Shown here in pieces: positions 10,580 to 20,132 of a DNA stretch of 64,000 nt. Each line of letters begins with the position of its first letter. Positions within the stretch are counted from its first letter, which is position 1. The DNA comes from Ignelater luminosus (Eukaryota; Arthropoda; Insecta; Coleoptera; Elateridae): contig VTPC01091033.1 of NCBI GenBank assembly GCA_011009095.1, forward strand, positions 196,795-260,794, given 5' to 3'. The position numbers were made by a program, and so were the translations under genes. Below the pieces are notes generated by a model. The model was not told the DNA's origin. It made no database searches and saw only the letters and a program-made list of their open reading frames with translations.

Positions 10580-13500
10580 GTAGTGCTACCGGAAAAATTC
10601 GAAGCCAGCATGGTATATACCGATTCAAGAAATCCTTTTAGCGCTGTTGGAGAATACATTAACGGCGCCATTTCGGGGGCGTCAACTTGGCTTGTAGGAC
10701 CTAACACAAACCAAGTTTGTACCTTATGTTGCCAGGTTATGCTAAACTGTCCGCATAAAAAAAATAAAACGAAGCATCCTCCTTCACCGCCAGAAAAACC
10801 AACAAGCGACTCGTGGATAGCAATACCAGATGAGCCCACGACGCATCTACCCAAGTCGACGACTACAACACCAAATGCACCCTCAGAGGGTGACGATACA
10901 ACAACCACTACGGCTACATCACCTAGTGAGAATTCGGACGATTCGAGTACACCAACAGAAACACAAGCAACAGGCGAATCAGAATCAACAGGCGAGTCAG
11001 AATCAACAGTCGAACCAGAATCAACAGTCACAACAGAATCAACACCGGAAGCTTCGCGAAAGACAGAAACTCCAAAGGAGAGTATAACGGAAAGTCCCCC
11101 CTCCATGTCAGATGATAAAACTGTACTGGACCATGAAACTAAAAGAGAATCTCTTAGAATACAAATTGGGGCGACGTTTCGATATGATCTTATAAGAGTA
11201 TTTGGCTATATCTTGCATCGGCGAAACATCGTACTAAACAGCGCTTTATACACCTCGTTGTATTTCATTTGGCAAACTTTAAAATTAAACCAAGTGAATG
11301 TTATAGCTATATTGCCAATTTTAAGTACTCTATCGTTTAAAGACACGAACGAGAGATATCTGGTGCTATTCGAAGAACTGGAAAAGCACCTTCCTGAATA
11401 TTTAACGTGCGCGGCGACATTTTGGAAGGAAGCAATTCAGGCGAAACACGTCAACATCGAGCATATTTTAAAACCTCACAGCGGACCTTTGGTAGTAGAT
11501 ATTTTCGACGCACTAAATAAAGAGATGTTGGATAACGTGAAGTCCATAGAAAAACTTAGTACTACTGAGGTCAAAACGAAAACAGAACAGAAGATATTCT
11601 ATAACTTCAACATAAATGTAGTGCATATCATGAAACGCATTGAGAAACATAAAGAGAAAATACCTCAAGAGTTTGTGGCTGGTTTATTGCAATTTTTTCC
11701 GAAATATACAATCCAACCTGATGTTGAAGAGTCAATACAAGTGGTAGCACAATATCTTGACCAAAACACACTTCCCAAATGGCACTCATACACCAAGTCG
11801 CTAAGTAAAGATGCAGAAAGTCCTTACGTTCTGGTGAAGCATTTCCTTACATCCATATCTCAAAACCTGAACGTAACAGTTACCATTAGGAGTTCCGCTA
11901 AAACTATAATAGACAATATAGCAAAGAGAAACCCTACAGGTATCAATATACACTACGGCTCAATAACCCATTTTATTGCACACAATAGAACTGAACTTCA
12001 GCACATGCTGAAATACGTTGCGTTTGGAGCATTTCCCCAAGAAGTTCTTCTAGCGCGGCAAAGATTATTATGCTACTTGAATACCAACACGATTAGAGAA
12101 TTGACGTTACTTTTATATTTCAACCCTTATTTATATGAGTCACCGATTGAAATTCTCACGGCGTTATTCCAACGAGTTGTAAAACAGCAGCCAGATCTAG
12201 ACAAAGAAGTTATCTATTCGGCAGGAATAACCTACAGTTATTTACTGTTTTCAATGCGTTACGTTCATTTACCGGCACTTATGCCAGACGATTTTAAGAA
12301 TATGAACAATTTGTTCTTTGGACTTAAAGCTATAGATCTAGAACCGAACTTGCTTTCGATTTCCCAACAAGTTATAACTTTACTTGCGGGAGAGCCGTTA
12401 GATTACCCAAAAATGTTGGACACAATACACCCATATAAATGTGCAACGCCGCTAGTGTGTTTAATGGAACTATTTAAATTCATGATGAGAAAGAATCTCG
12501 CGAGTCCTGCACAAAACGTTCATATGGAAGTCGTGTTAACATCATCTTGTTATAAATGCGACTGTCCCATTAAGATATACTACAGTGCTCTAATACCAAA
12601 CGATACCATACAGGAAGAACCGGTTGCAATTCAGAGCGAAGAAAACACCAAGAAAACTAGCGTTAGTACCACTACTACTACTACAGAAAAACTTACTACT
12701 ACTTCACCTCCAACAGAAGGTCCACCTGAGACACCAACAACTTTACCGTCCACCGCCCCAACAACACCGAAGCCTACAACAGTAGCTACTTTAGTTCCTT
12801 CAGAAATGACGGATGATCCAAACACTGGATTTAATCACTTTATAGTAAATATGACGGGTAAAGAACACATGCAAATACAACTTATTTTAAAAATATATAA
12901 GTCAAACGAATTTAAGCACGTGTACGATGCCCAATATAAAACAAGAATGCATATTAATGTGATCAGTAATATACTAACAACATTAGAATTCATAGAAAAG
13001 GCAGAAAACTTCACTTTCGAGGGTGAAAAACTGGAAGAAGAAATTTATAGAGGCTTGCGTATGGAAATAAACAGGCTAAAAATGTACGAATGTATACTCA
13101 AGAAGATTACTGAAGAGAAGCCTATGAGCCGACCACAACTATGGCAGCTGATTGTAGCACTTCCGGCGCCTAAAACCAGCGAAGAAAAAGCACATTTTAG
13201 CGTTATTGAACAGTTATTAGGAAGGCAAGATCTTTTCGAACTAATAGTACACAATATCAAGAAAAGCGAATATGTAAACGTGGGCACGTTTTTCAAGGTT
13301 TTTCTTCAAGAAGAACTGAAATTAAAAGAAATAACCGACAAAGAAAGGGAGGCAATTAAATTTTACAAGGATAAAATACAGTTATGTGGTTTTGGAGCAG
13401 TGAAGATCCACTACGGTGTAGACATTAAAAGTTTGTATAGAAAAGTTGACATAAGTCAAGCTTTCGACGATGCACTTGATTTTAAGAACCTAAGCAAGGA

Positions 13501-13735
13501 GAATCAAAAACACTTCAATGGAATATTAATGCATCTTAAACGGCAGCACTCGTACTTAAAACAATGGGATAAATGGGTGTTTTATACAAAATCGGGCGAA
13601 TTCACGCAGTCTTTGCTGACATTGATCAAAGATCAGGGTAGCGTATCGCGGGATGTACTAGAATCAATTAACGCTTTGATACCTTTGATAAACTTCGATA
13701 AGAATGGCAGCAAACACGTACATTATTTGATCTAA
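10580..13735 (+). CDS. exon 2: large mucin-like, helix-rich secreted protein (function unknown)
   Basis: One uninterrupted exon of 1051 codons ending in TAA TAA, joined in phase 0 to the signal-peptide exon, giving about 1068 residues. I do not recognise the family. After the signal peptide there is a short region with clustered cysteines (about residues 64, 67, 68, 74), then a Thr/Ser/Pro/Glu-rich segment (about 85-193) with short repeats such as ESESTGESESTV, typical of O-glycosylated mucin linkers. A long helical region (about 205-670) ends in a second cysteine cluster (CYKCDC, about 674-679). A second Thr/Pro-rich linker (about 698-763) leads to a final helical region. A short motif recurs: INIHYGS near 475, IKIYYSA near 680, VKIHYGV near 961, suggesting duplicated modules. 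Six or more N-glycosylation sequons. No transmembrane tail or GPI signal seen. Probably extracellular, for example a surface, silk-like or matrix protein; that role is inference. Confidence 0.88.
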   Translation, partial: VVLPEKFEASMVYTDSRNPFSAVGEYINGAISGASTWLVGPNTNQVCTLCCQVMLNCPHKKNKTKHPPSPPEKPTSDSWIAIPDEPTTHLPKSTTTTPNAPSEGDDTTTTTATSPSENSDDSSTPTETQATGESESTGESESTVEPESTVTTESTPEASRKTETPKESITESPPSMSDDKTVLDHETKRESLRIQIGATFRYDLIRVFGYILHRRNIVLNSALYTSLYFIWQTLKLNQVNVIAILPILSTLSFKDTNERYLVLFEELEKHLPEYLTCAATFWKEAIQAKHVNIEHILKPHSGPLVVDIFDALNKEMLDNVKSIEKLSTTEVKTKTEQKIFYNFNINVVHIMKRIEKHKEKIPQEFVAGLLQFFPKYTIQPDVEESIQVVAQYLDQNTLPKWHSYTKSLSKDAESPYVLVKHFLTSISQNLNVTVTIRSSAKTIIDNIAKRNPTGINIHYGSITHFIAHNRTELQHMLKYVAFGAFPQEVLLARQRLLCYLNTNTIRELTLLLYFNPYLYESPIEILTALFQRVVKQQPDLDKEVIYSAGITYSYLLFSMRYVHLPALMPDDFKNMNNLFFGLKAIDLEPNLLSISQQVITLLAGEPLDYPKMLDTIHPYKCATPLVCLMELFKFMMRKNLASPAQNVHMEVVLTSSCYKCDCPIKIYYSALIPNDTIQEEPVAIQSEENTKKTSVSTTTTTTEKLTTTSPPTEGPPETPTTLPSTAPTTPKPTTVATLVPSEMTDDPNTGFNHFIVNMTGKEHMQIQLILKIYKSNEFKHVYDAQYKTRMHINVISNILTTLEFIEKAENFTFEGEKLEEEIYRGLRMEINRLKMYECILKKITEEKPMSRPQLWQLIVALPAPKTSEEKAHFSVIEQLLGRQDLFELIVHNIKKSEYVNVGTFFKVFLQEELKLKEITDKEREAIKFYKDKIQLCGFGAVKIHYGVDIKSLYRKVDISQAFDDALDFKNLSKENQKHFNGILMHLKRQHSYLKQWDKWVFYTKSGEFTQSLLTLIKDQGSVSRDVLESINALIPLINFDKNGSKHVHYLI

Positions 13736-13739
13736 TAAA
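13734..13739 (+). terminator. poly(A) signal overlapping the stop codon
   Basis: AATAAA overlaps the double stop of the mucin-like gene. A second AATAAA lies at 13868-13873. Either could be used; the second would give a more usual 3' UTR of about 150 nt. Confidence 0.45.
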
Positions 13740-13867
13740 TTATCTATTTTTATTATCTTTTAATAAGCTTCACGTGGAAAACATGGTTGGGTATTTCAGT
13801 TTAGGAGTACATACTTACCTTACTTGTAAAATATTTCCAATTACCCTTTTTCCTGTAATTAATTATA

Positions 13868-13873
13868 AATAAA
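13868..13873 (+). terminator. alternative poly(A) signal
   Basis: AATAAA about 135 bp past the stop codon, the more likely 3' end signal of the mucin-like gene. No cleavage data can be read from sequence. Confidence 0.45.
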
Positions 13874-15410
13874 CTACTGCACCTTCACTCGTTGTTTATC
13901 TCTTCAGCATGTCCATGGGAACTCGCGTCAATAGAAACGGACTCAAACTGTCAAGCTTTAACAGGTAAGCAAAGTTGCCAAAAGGGCAAGAACAACTTGA
14001 AATATAGCTTTATTGAATGAACACGTGCAAGACTTACTTTCTACTAAGATAAATTATTTATTTGTATATTAAAGTTTTAAAATCCTGATAAATTAAAATA
14101 ATGTAGACATACAGGGTGTTTTCAAACTTGGGGAAATTTTTTAAAACAGATGCTTATTCGTATTGTAATAGACCGATATTAACGTAAAAATATTAGAAAT
14201 TTACAAAATTTAATAAATCAGTACTTTTTTTCATTAAATGTTGTCCCTAACCATGGCTCTGCAGCCGTGTTGTGTAACTGAGAAACCACAATTTTCAATG
14301 TTTATTTAAACATAACAGTCAACTGGATTCAAATTGGACAGACTGAAAGCAAGCAATTATAGTCAAGGTCACTCGAGTGCATTCTAAGAACATCTCTTTA
14401 GAACTTTGAGAAACATAAAAGAAATTTTCTATCTGACTATAAGAGATTTTATGATCTCTCTGTGTAGTGGTCCCTAATACTATTTATTACTGTTACTTGC
14501 CACAAATTTACACAATATTATTTAAAATTTAAAGCTTTAAGGCTGCTAAGGAGAGCTTGAAAACATCGGAATTTTAGAATAGAGCATAGTATACGTCGTA
14601 CTCGTAGCATCTCTGTTGACGTAGCAATATCTAACGAGGTATACATAGAAGACTAGATAATTTTGCAACCGACTTTAGGCCTCCGTGCTTACTCATCTTG
14701 TCACTATAATCCCTCTTTTGTTCAAAAATGTGTTACTTTTACACCCAAACAGGTATATCTGGGTATATGACAAATACATTTTTTACAAGAACGAAAAGGT
14801 TTTATACGATTGTTCAAGAACTATCGGCCCAAAGTAATTTTTTTGAGGTAAAACAGTTAATTTGAATTCACTTATAAATTAATTTAGTAGACTTGCTATA
14901 ATATTCAGAATTATATTATTATTATTACGTAACGTAAATAATACAGGATATAGAATTGATTCGCGCACCATAGGGATTTCAATACTAAATTGTTTTAATA
15001 TTCAAGTATTTCCTCCCCTAATTATTTTAAAGCAGTGTTCATAGGGTTTTAGTAGAAAATAAAATATTTACTGCATTTGTACCCGTCGTTGCTTTTTATT
15101 TTCCATTTTCTAGACCTAGAAAAATTAAAACAATATAGATCTCTAGTTTTATAACAATCAGTTATGTATTGAAATCATTTTAACAAACCATTATTTGTTT
15201 ACTTTTCGCATAAGTCAATTTAAGTGTTAGGATTCATTGTTAATATGTATATTTTTATAAGTGTTTGACTCAGAAAATGTATTCGGTAGACGTATAGGTG
15301 CAAATAGGGAAGTAATGGATACTGAATGGGCTTGCACTGCTTCAGTGTGAAGTGTAATAAATTAAAGTTTTGCTAATTCTTTACCGGAAAGGTTATTTGG
15401 AATATTTATA
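13874..15410. other. intergenic AT-rich DNA with one isolated MITE end
   Basis: No gene seen. At 14112 there is a TA followed by CAGGGTGTTTTCAAACTTGG, a MITE-like terminus for which I found no partner end. The rest is unremarkable. Confidence 0.4.
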
Positions 15411-15685
15411 CAGGGCTTTCATTTGAAAACTTCCCACCTTGAATAACTCTTTAATTAGTGAAATTATCAAAAAGGGAGAGGGACATTTAATAACCTATTT
15501 TAATCAGTTGAGAAACTTCCAACCAACCCCACCACAGAATTTTAAATAGCACCACCCCATGTGTGATATATCGTTTTAAAGAGTATAAATTCTTCGATCT
15601 TTTACATTAAAGAAAATTAATATCGGCTGAGCTGTTCGTGAACTAGAGGCAGAAATGTAGTTAATTCAATTATTTCAATTCTTAT
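15411..15685 (-). mobile_element. partial second copy of the palindromic MITE
   Basis: Begins CAGGGCTTTCATTTGAAAAC after a TA and aligns with one arm plus the centre of the element at 9965-10512 (shared ACTTCCCACCTTGAATAACT-like, CCCATGTGTGATATATC and CTTTTACATTAAAGAAAATT words). The centre is in the reverse orientation relative to the first copy, so this is the other arm. The second arm is lost. The next 440 bp (15686-16124) hold nothing recognised. Confidence 0.75.
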
Positions 15686-16124
15686 AGGTAATTAAACTTA
15701 TCAAATTCTGAAACTGCATTCCATTGTTATTTTAACGATAACGCAATCTATTAACGGTTAGTGATCAATGCCGAGAACCTATTATACAATGTGAACACGA
15801 ATTCCGTTATTACCAAATTTGTTGGTGGTAAACGAGTTAACTATTCATTAAAAGAGTTATATTGAAACACGTTGTAAAGCTGCCGATATTTTTTTAATTC
15901 TAATGGAAATTTTCTCACCATAATATATGGAAGTGCAGATGACACTGTTGCAGGTTATTACACCAAAAGTTTCTTGAAGAAACGCGGAAAGCTGCAGTTA
16001 CGTTCAAAAAAACGTAAGTGAACATTCCTAAATGTAATAGTTTTTCTAGTTGTAAAGTCGTGCAGACAAATATGTAAAACGTTCGTTCCATTCTGTGCAT
16101 GCTGCAACTGAGTGCGTGCCGGAT

Positions 16125-16920
16125 ATGGATCCCAAATTTTATAAACAAAAATGCAACGAATTCGTGCAAGATCTCCACAAAGCAGATAGAAAAGCTATTT
16201 GTGAAGCCACTGTTTTATAGTCAAATAACAAGTGGATTTCCGAAAGACGCAAACGACTAACGGCGTCTAACTTTCTGAAGATTTGCAAATTTCGTAAAAC
16301 TACGTCCACGGCTACAGTTGCTAACTCTTTCAAGAGAAATAATACAACACGATTTGGGTTGGAAAAAGAAGAGAATGTTATAAAGCAACTCGAAACTTCA
16401 TGCGACCTTCAAGTAAAAAAATCTGGGCTTGTTATAGATCCCAAGTCACCTTTCCTAGCATGCTCCCCAGATGGCCTTATTGGTGATAACGCAGTCACTG
16501 AAATTAAAACATCGGTCAAAAGTGGTAATTGTTTATCAATCGAGGTTTGTAAAGCCAAATTAATAGATTTTTGCGAATCCGATAACAACAGACAAACCAT
16601 GTCTCTTAAAAAGACGCATAGTTATTACTATCAAGTGCAAGGCCTTCTCGATATTACAAAAAGGGTTTTGTGCTATTTTGTTGTTGCAACCCAAGCCGAG
16701 ATTTTTGTCGAATGTATAACAAAACTAAATAATGATTTATATTTATTGTAAACGTTTTGCTATCTTCTGTATTCCAAAGATTAAAACTTCTGGAGAGGCA
16801 TGGAAGTCAAACTGGGGGCATTCTACACCAATACACCACTTCCAATACTCATCGATCCTCGGCAAAGTCTAGAAATGCAACGTCGACAAATCTATATGCA
16901 ATAACTATGATTGAATATTG
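16125..16920 (+). pseudogene. YqaJ-type nuclease pseudogene
   Basis: An almost open frame from ATG at 16125 to TAA at 16751, broken by one TAG near 16218. The protein reads NKWISERRKRLTASNFLKIC, the usual R-x-x-RLTAS entry of YqaJ proteins, then PFLACSPDGLIG (acidic metal ligand in PDG), VTEIKTS (the ExK motif) and YYYQVQGLL. These are the core motifs of the PD-(D/E)xK exonuclease fold. After the stop a shifted frame reads GAFYTNTPLPILIDPRQSLE, matching the C-terminal FY...LP...DPR block of insect YqaJ proteins. A GTAAGT...TTTCTAG pair (16014-16049) could be an upstream intron remnant. Insect YqaJ genes are often multicopy and TE-associated. Catalytic residues survive, but stop and frameshift make it dead. 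Confidence 0.75.
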
Positions 16921-17033
16921 TGAATTCTATTATACCCCAACAACTGGGGCAGTGATACAAGTAAATTAATAAAAAGCTCGTAGAGGTTTTATCCAATTTG
17001 ATGTTTAATTTTCTTCTCTCCTACGTATACATA

Positions 17034-17316
17034 CAGGGTGTTTTAGGCTAGTAAGAACATACAAATTTTAACGTGGAAAAAACTGTTGGATCAGAGTCTG
17101 TTCATGCCAATTACAGTCATTAAAAATAATGTAAAATGACATTTCGGAAAACATAACAATAGCTTTATAATAAATGTCTAATAATGACGTTTATTGAAAA
17201 TTATGAAGTATTTGTTTTTTCTGAAATGTCATTTTACATCAGCATAAGCAAACTCTGATCATAACGATTTTTTCCCATGTTAAAATTCCTATTTTCCGAG
17301 TGACCTAAAACACCCG
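17034..17316 (+). mobile_element. TA-flanked palindromic MITE (283 bp)
   Basis: Starts CAGGGTGTTTTAGGCTAGTA and ends TGACCTAAAACACCCG with TA on both sides. Internal words are also mirrored (AATTTTAACGTGGAAAAAA with TTTTTTCCCATGTTAAAATT; TGTAAAATGACATTTC with GAAATGTCATTTTACA), so most of the element is an inverted repeat. Mariner-type non-autonomous element, only 60 bp from the next element. Confidence 0.82.
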
Positions 17317-17375
17317 TATATGCATGATTCAACCATACTACTTTAAAATGATCATTAGAGCGCTAAAAGTATATA

Positions 17376-18712
17376 CAGAGTGTACTATCTCGAGTAGAGA
17401 ATATCAACGCTACCCGATTCTGCATTAAACACTATGCAAGAAACTCTAGTACCAATTTGTTACTAACTCTTCGGTTGCAGAAAGATTAAGAGTCGTAAAT
17501 TTATATATAATTTACTTATGACTGCCAAAAATTATTAAATAAAAGTACCCACCCTTAGTTTAGATGCCAGAAAAACTACATCAATCATATTTTTCTCCTA
17601 TTTACCAGCAATTTTCTTTAAAATGGCTTTTACATAATGCAATTGCTTTGATTTGCTTGTTTGTAGAAAATATTGCAATACTGTATTGTTTAATTAGACG
17701 GTCGCTGAGCATTTGGTACACCTACATTATTTTTATTTGGTGGCTTTGAATGTCAGAAACGTCACTTTGGGCTAAGCTGTGCAAGTTGCTTAAGTTGTCA
17801 TTGACAGTCTTTTTTCGTGTTTTGTTAAGCTTTTCCAGTGATATGTAATCGTTTAATTGAAAGCATGAAATATACATTCACTGAATACGTGGATATGTAC
17901 CTATATTAGGAGAATGTCGTGGCAATTTTCATGCAGTTCAAGCTTTGTATGCAGAAAGGTACCCGAACAGAAGACATCCTAATGCCAACCTTATCCAGCG
18001 ACTAAACCGGAAGATCAGTACCCTTCATGGGGTAGATGGAGGCCGTGCTCGTGGTGTACTACTGCCGCAAGTAGAAAAAGAAATATTAAACGTATATTTG
18101 AAAATGAACCCACTCAAGGTGGGTAACATGTTGATAGGACAACGGATTTTGCCACATCGTTTAAATGCAAATAACTATATTAATCTTCTTACCAACAATT
18201 TACCGGACCTTCTGGAAGACGTGCCTTTAGGAACCGAAGACGAACTGATTGAACGGATCAACCATGCAGTTACCATGATAAGAAACCAAAATATGCTTGA
18301 AAATTTGGAAGGGGGTATCATTCGCCGAGCCATAAAATGTCGAGTAGTTCGAGGAGCTCATTTTGAACATATTTTACATTAAGTGCTTTTACATACCTAA
18401 ATCTTGTGATTAGAATAGTTTCAAATTACTGTATTTGAAAATTATACGAATTCTTAATGTGCATAATTTACCTAAAAACATTAATAATAACGACCTGCAA
18501 AAATGTTAGTAAGGTAACCACGTAATAAACTTATGACCTATTCTTGCTCTACTTAAAACTTTCATGCAGCATTGAAAGTATTAAAAATTTTAAATGACGT
18601 TTATTTCGAAAAATATGCGTTTAAGACGGACATTTTTATAACATTTTTTTGCTCAATTTTTCAAGAAGAATCGAGTGGTGGTAATATTCTCCACCTGAAA
18701 CAATACACCCTG
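17376..18712 (+). mobile_element. internally deleted mariner-like element with both ends
   Basis: Terminal inverted repeats: CAGAGTGTACTATCTC at the left and, on the complement, CAGGGTGTATTGTTTC at the right, continuing with GAGAATAT and CCGATTCT-like blocks over about 50 bp. A TA flanks each end (17374-17375 and 18713-18714). It encloses the shortened transposase gene described separately. The element is about 1.34 kb. Confidence 0.75.
17865..18382 (+). pseudogene. deleted mariner-like transposase (DUF4817 head fused to C-terminal tail)
   Basis: The start MKYTFTEYVDMYL is followed, after a one-base shift, by GECRGNFHAVQALYAERYPN, then RRHPN, which is the DUF4817 DNA-binding head of a large insect mariner-like family. 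The 145-codon open part (17945-18382) then jumps to GQRILPHRLNANNYINLLTN, PDLLEDVPL and a tail ending RGAHFEHILH. In complete relatives (compare 56228-57311) about 150 residues lie between these parts and contain the first two catalytic aspartates; here they and the third are deleted. It could only bind DNA, not cut it. Confidence 0.78.
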
Positions 18713-19187
18713 TATAAAGCAAATTTGTAAACCAAGAATTAAACTTATTATAATAAAAAATAAATAGGGAAAAACTTGCTCGTAAATTCGACATACATTG
18801 TTTATAAATTTATCTGTTTCTGATGTCGCAGTATAGTAGTGATGAATCTTTTTTAGCGCCAATAATAACGAATTGCAATTTAAAAAAAGTTGTTTTTTAA
18901 AAATTCTTATTTGAGTGGTAAAATGACTGACGACAATGAATAAAAAAACATTTAAAAGATTGGTTTCAAAGCTACAGTATAATGTGAGAGAAAATCAAAA
19001 TTCACCTACGCAAATGTTAACTTTTGTTATATATATACTACTAATTACTAATAATAATGTTTTTATTTGTGATAATTGCACATTTCTTATATGAAAGATT
19101 ATAAACACAAACGACAATTAGGTTTTCCTTGTAAAACATTGTAATGTTGTACTTACTTTTAAATATATTACTATTATTGCTATTACA

Positions 19188-19222
<35 letters not shown>

Positions 19223-19896
19223 ATTGCTCTTATTCTAAAGTCGTTAAATTATCTCATTGAATTACATTCGACTGTTTTTATTTTTATTTGTAGAATGAAT
19301 GGCTAAAAGCAATATACTGCGATTTCTAATACTTTTTGTCCCCTACCGAACTAATCCTGTTGTCTGTTGTAATCCTATTGTAGTTATGACAACTCGAAGA
19401 TTTTTAATTTACGACTTTCACAGGTAGTAAGTGGTGTAAGGTGTTGCCTAACTTATAGAATGCAAACCAGCAGATCAGTAAGATATCAGCTTCAATGATT
19501 TCAGCAACTTTTTTTTTTCTATGGTTGTAATCTAACGAATTTGGTCTTCAGATACTAAAATATAAGCCTAAAATATATGCTTTTATAGAAGTTTTAATTT
19601 AGTTATTGCATTCGTTTGCCGGTTTTTCATGCCGTTGACTGGAAACTATCAGATTTTATAAAATGCAAATTAAATCATTTTTCTTGCATATTATTCTAGA
19701 AATGCACCCAAAATACAAACAACTAACATATCCAGGCTCGAGAAGTTTCAAGACTTTTTGTTTAATATGCGAAATGCCGTTGGAAACATTCTTAAAAATA
19801 CCCTCGCAACCGTGGTTGCCTAATACCTCTCCTTAAAGGCCTTAAGTAAAATCTAATAAAATTGTAGTAATCATATTTATTACTCTTAAAATAAAT
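18713..19896. other. AT-rich intergenic DNA with a microsatellite
   Basis: No gene or TE body seen. It contains the (ATT)n run listed next. Confidence 0.4.
19187..19221. repeat. (ATT)n microsatellite
   Basis: About eleven near-perfect ATT/TTA trinucleotide units. Confidence 0.9.
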
Positions 19897-20060
19897 ATAC
19901 AGTGTGTCCAGGATAAAACGGGGTACATAGGGATATTGGAAACGGTAATAGCTACAAAATCATTCAAAAGGGGAAATTTACGTGCTCATTAACAATCCGG
20001 ATTTACATTTTCAAAAATTAATCCCGTTACTGAAATACAGGGCGAAAACGAAAAATGTGC
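19893..20060 (+). mobile_element. isolated mariner/MITE-like terminus
   Basis: ATACAGTGTGTCCAGGATAA resembles the TACAGTGTGTCC terminus of the element at 55701 for its first 13 bases and then diverges. It stands directly before the R1-like LINE. No partner end was found, so only a terminal fragment is supported. Confidence 0.45.
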
Positions 20061-20132
20061 GTTTTCTAGAAATCTCTTTATTTATTGCAAGAGATACATT
20101 GAACAAATTGTTAGGGCAGGGGTAATGGGTAT

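Noticed and set aside
10576-11106. 176-codon antisense frame, and 85-codon + frame at 10830-11087
   Set aside because: Shadows of the Thr/Ser-rich coding segment of the mucin-like gene.
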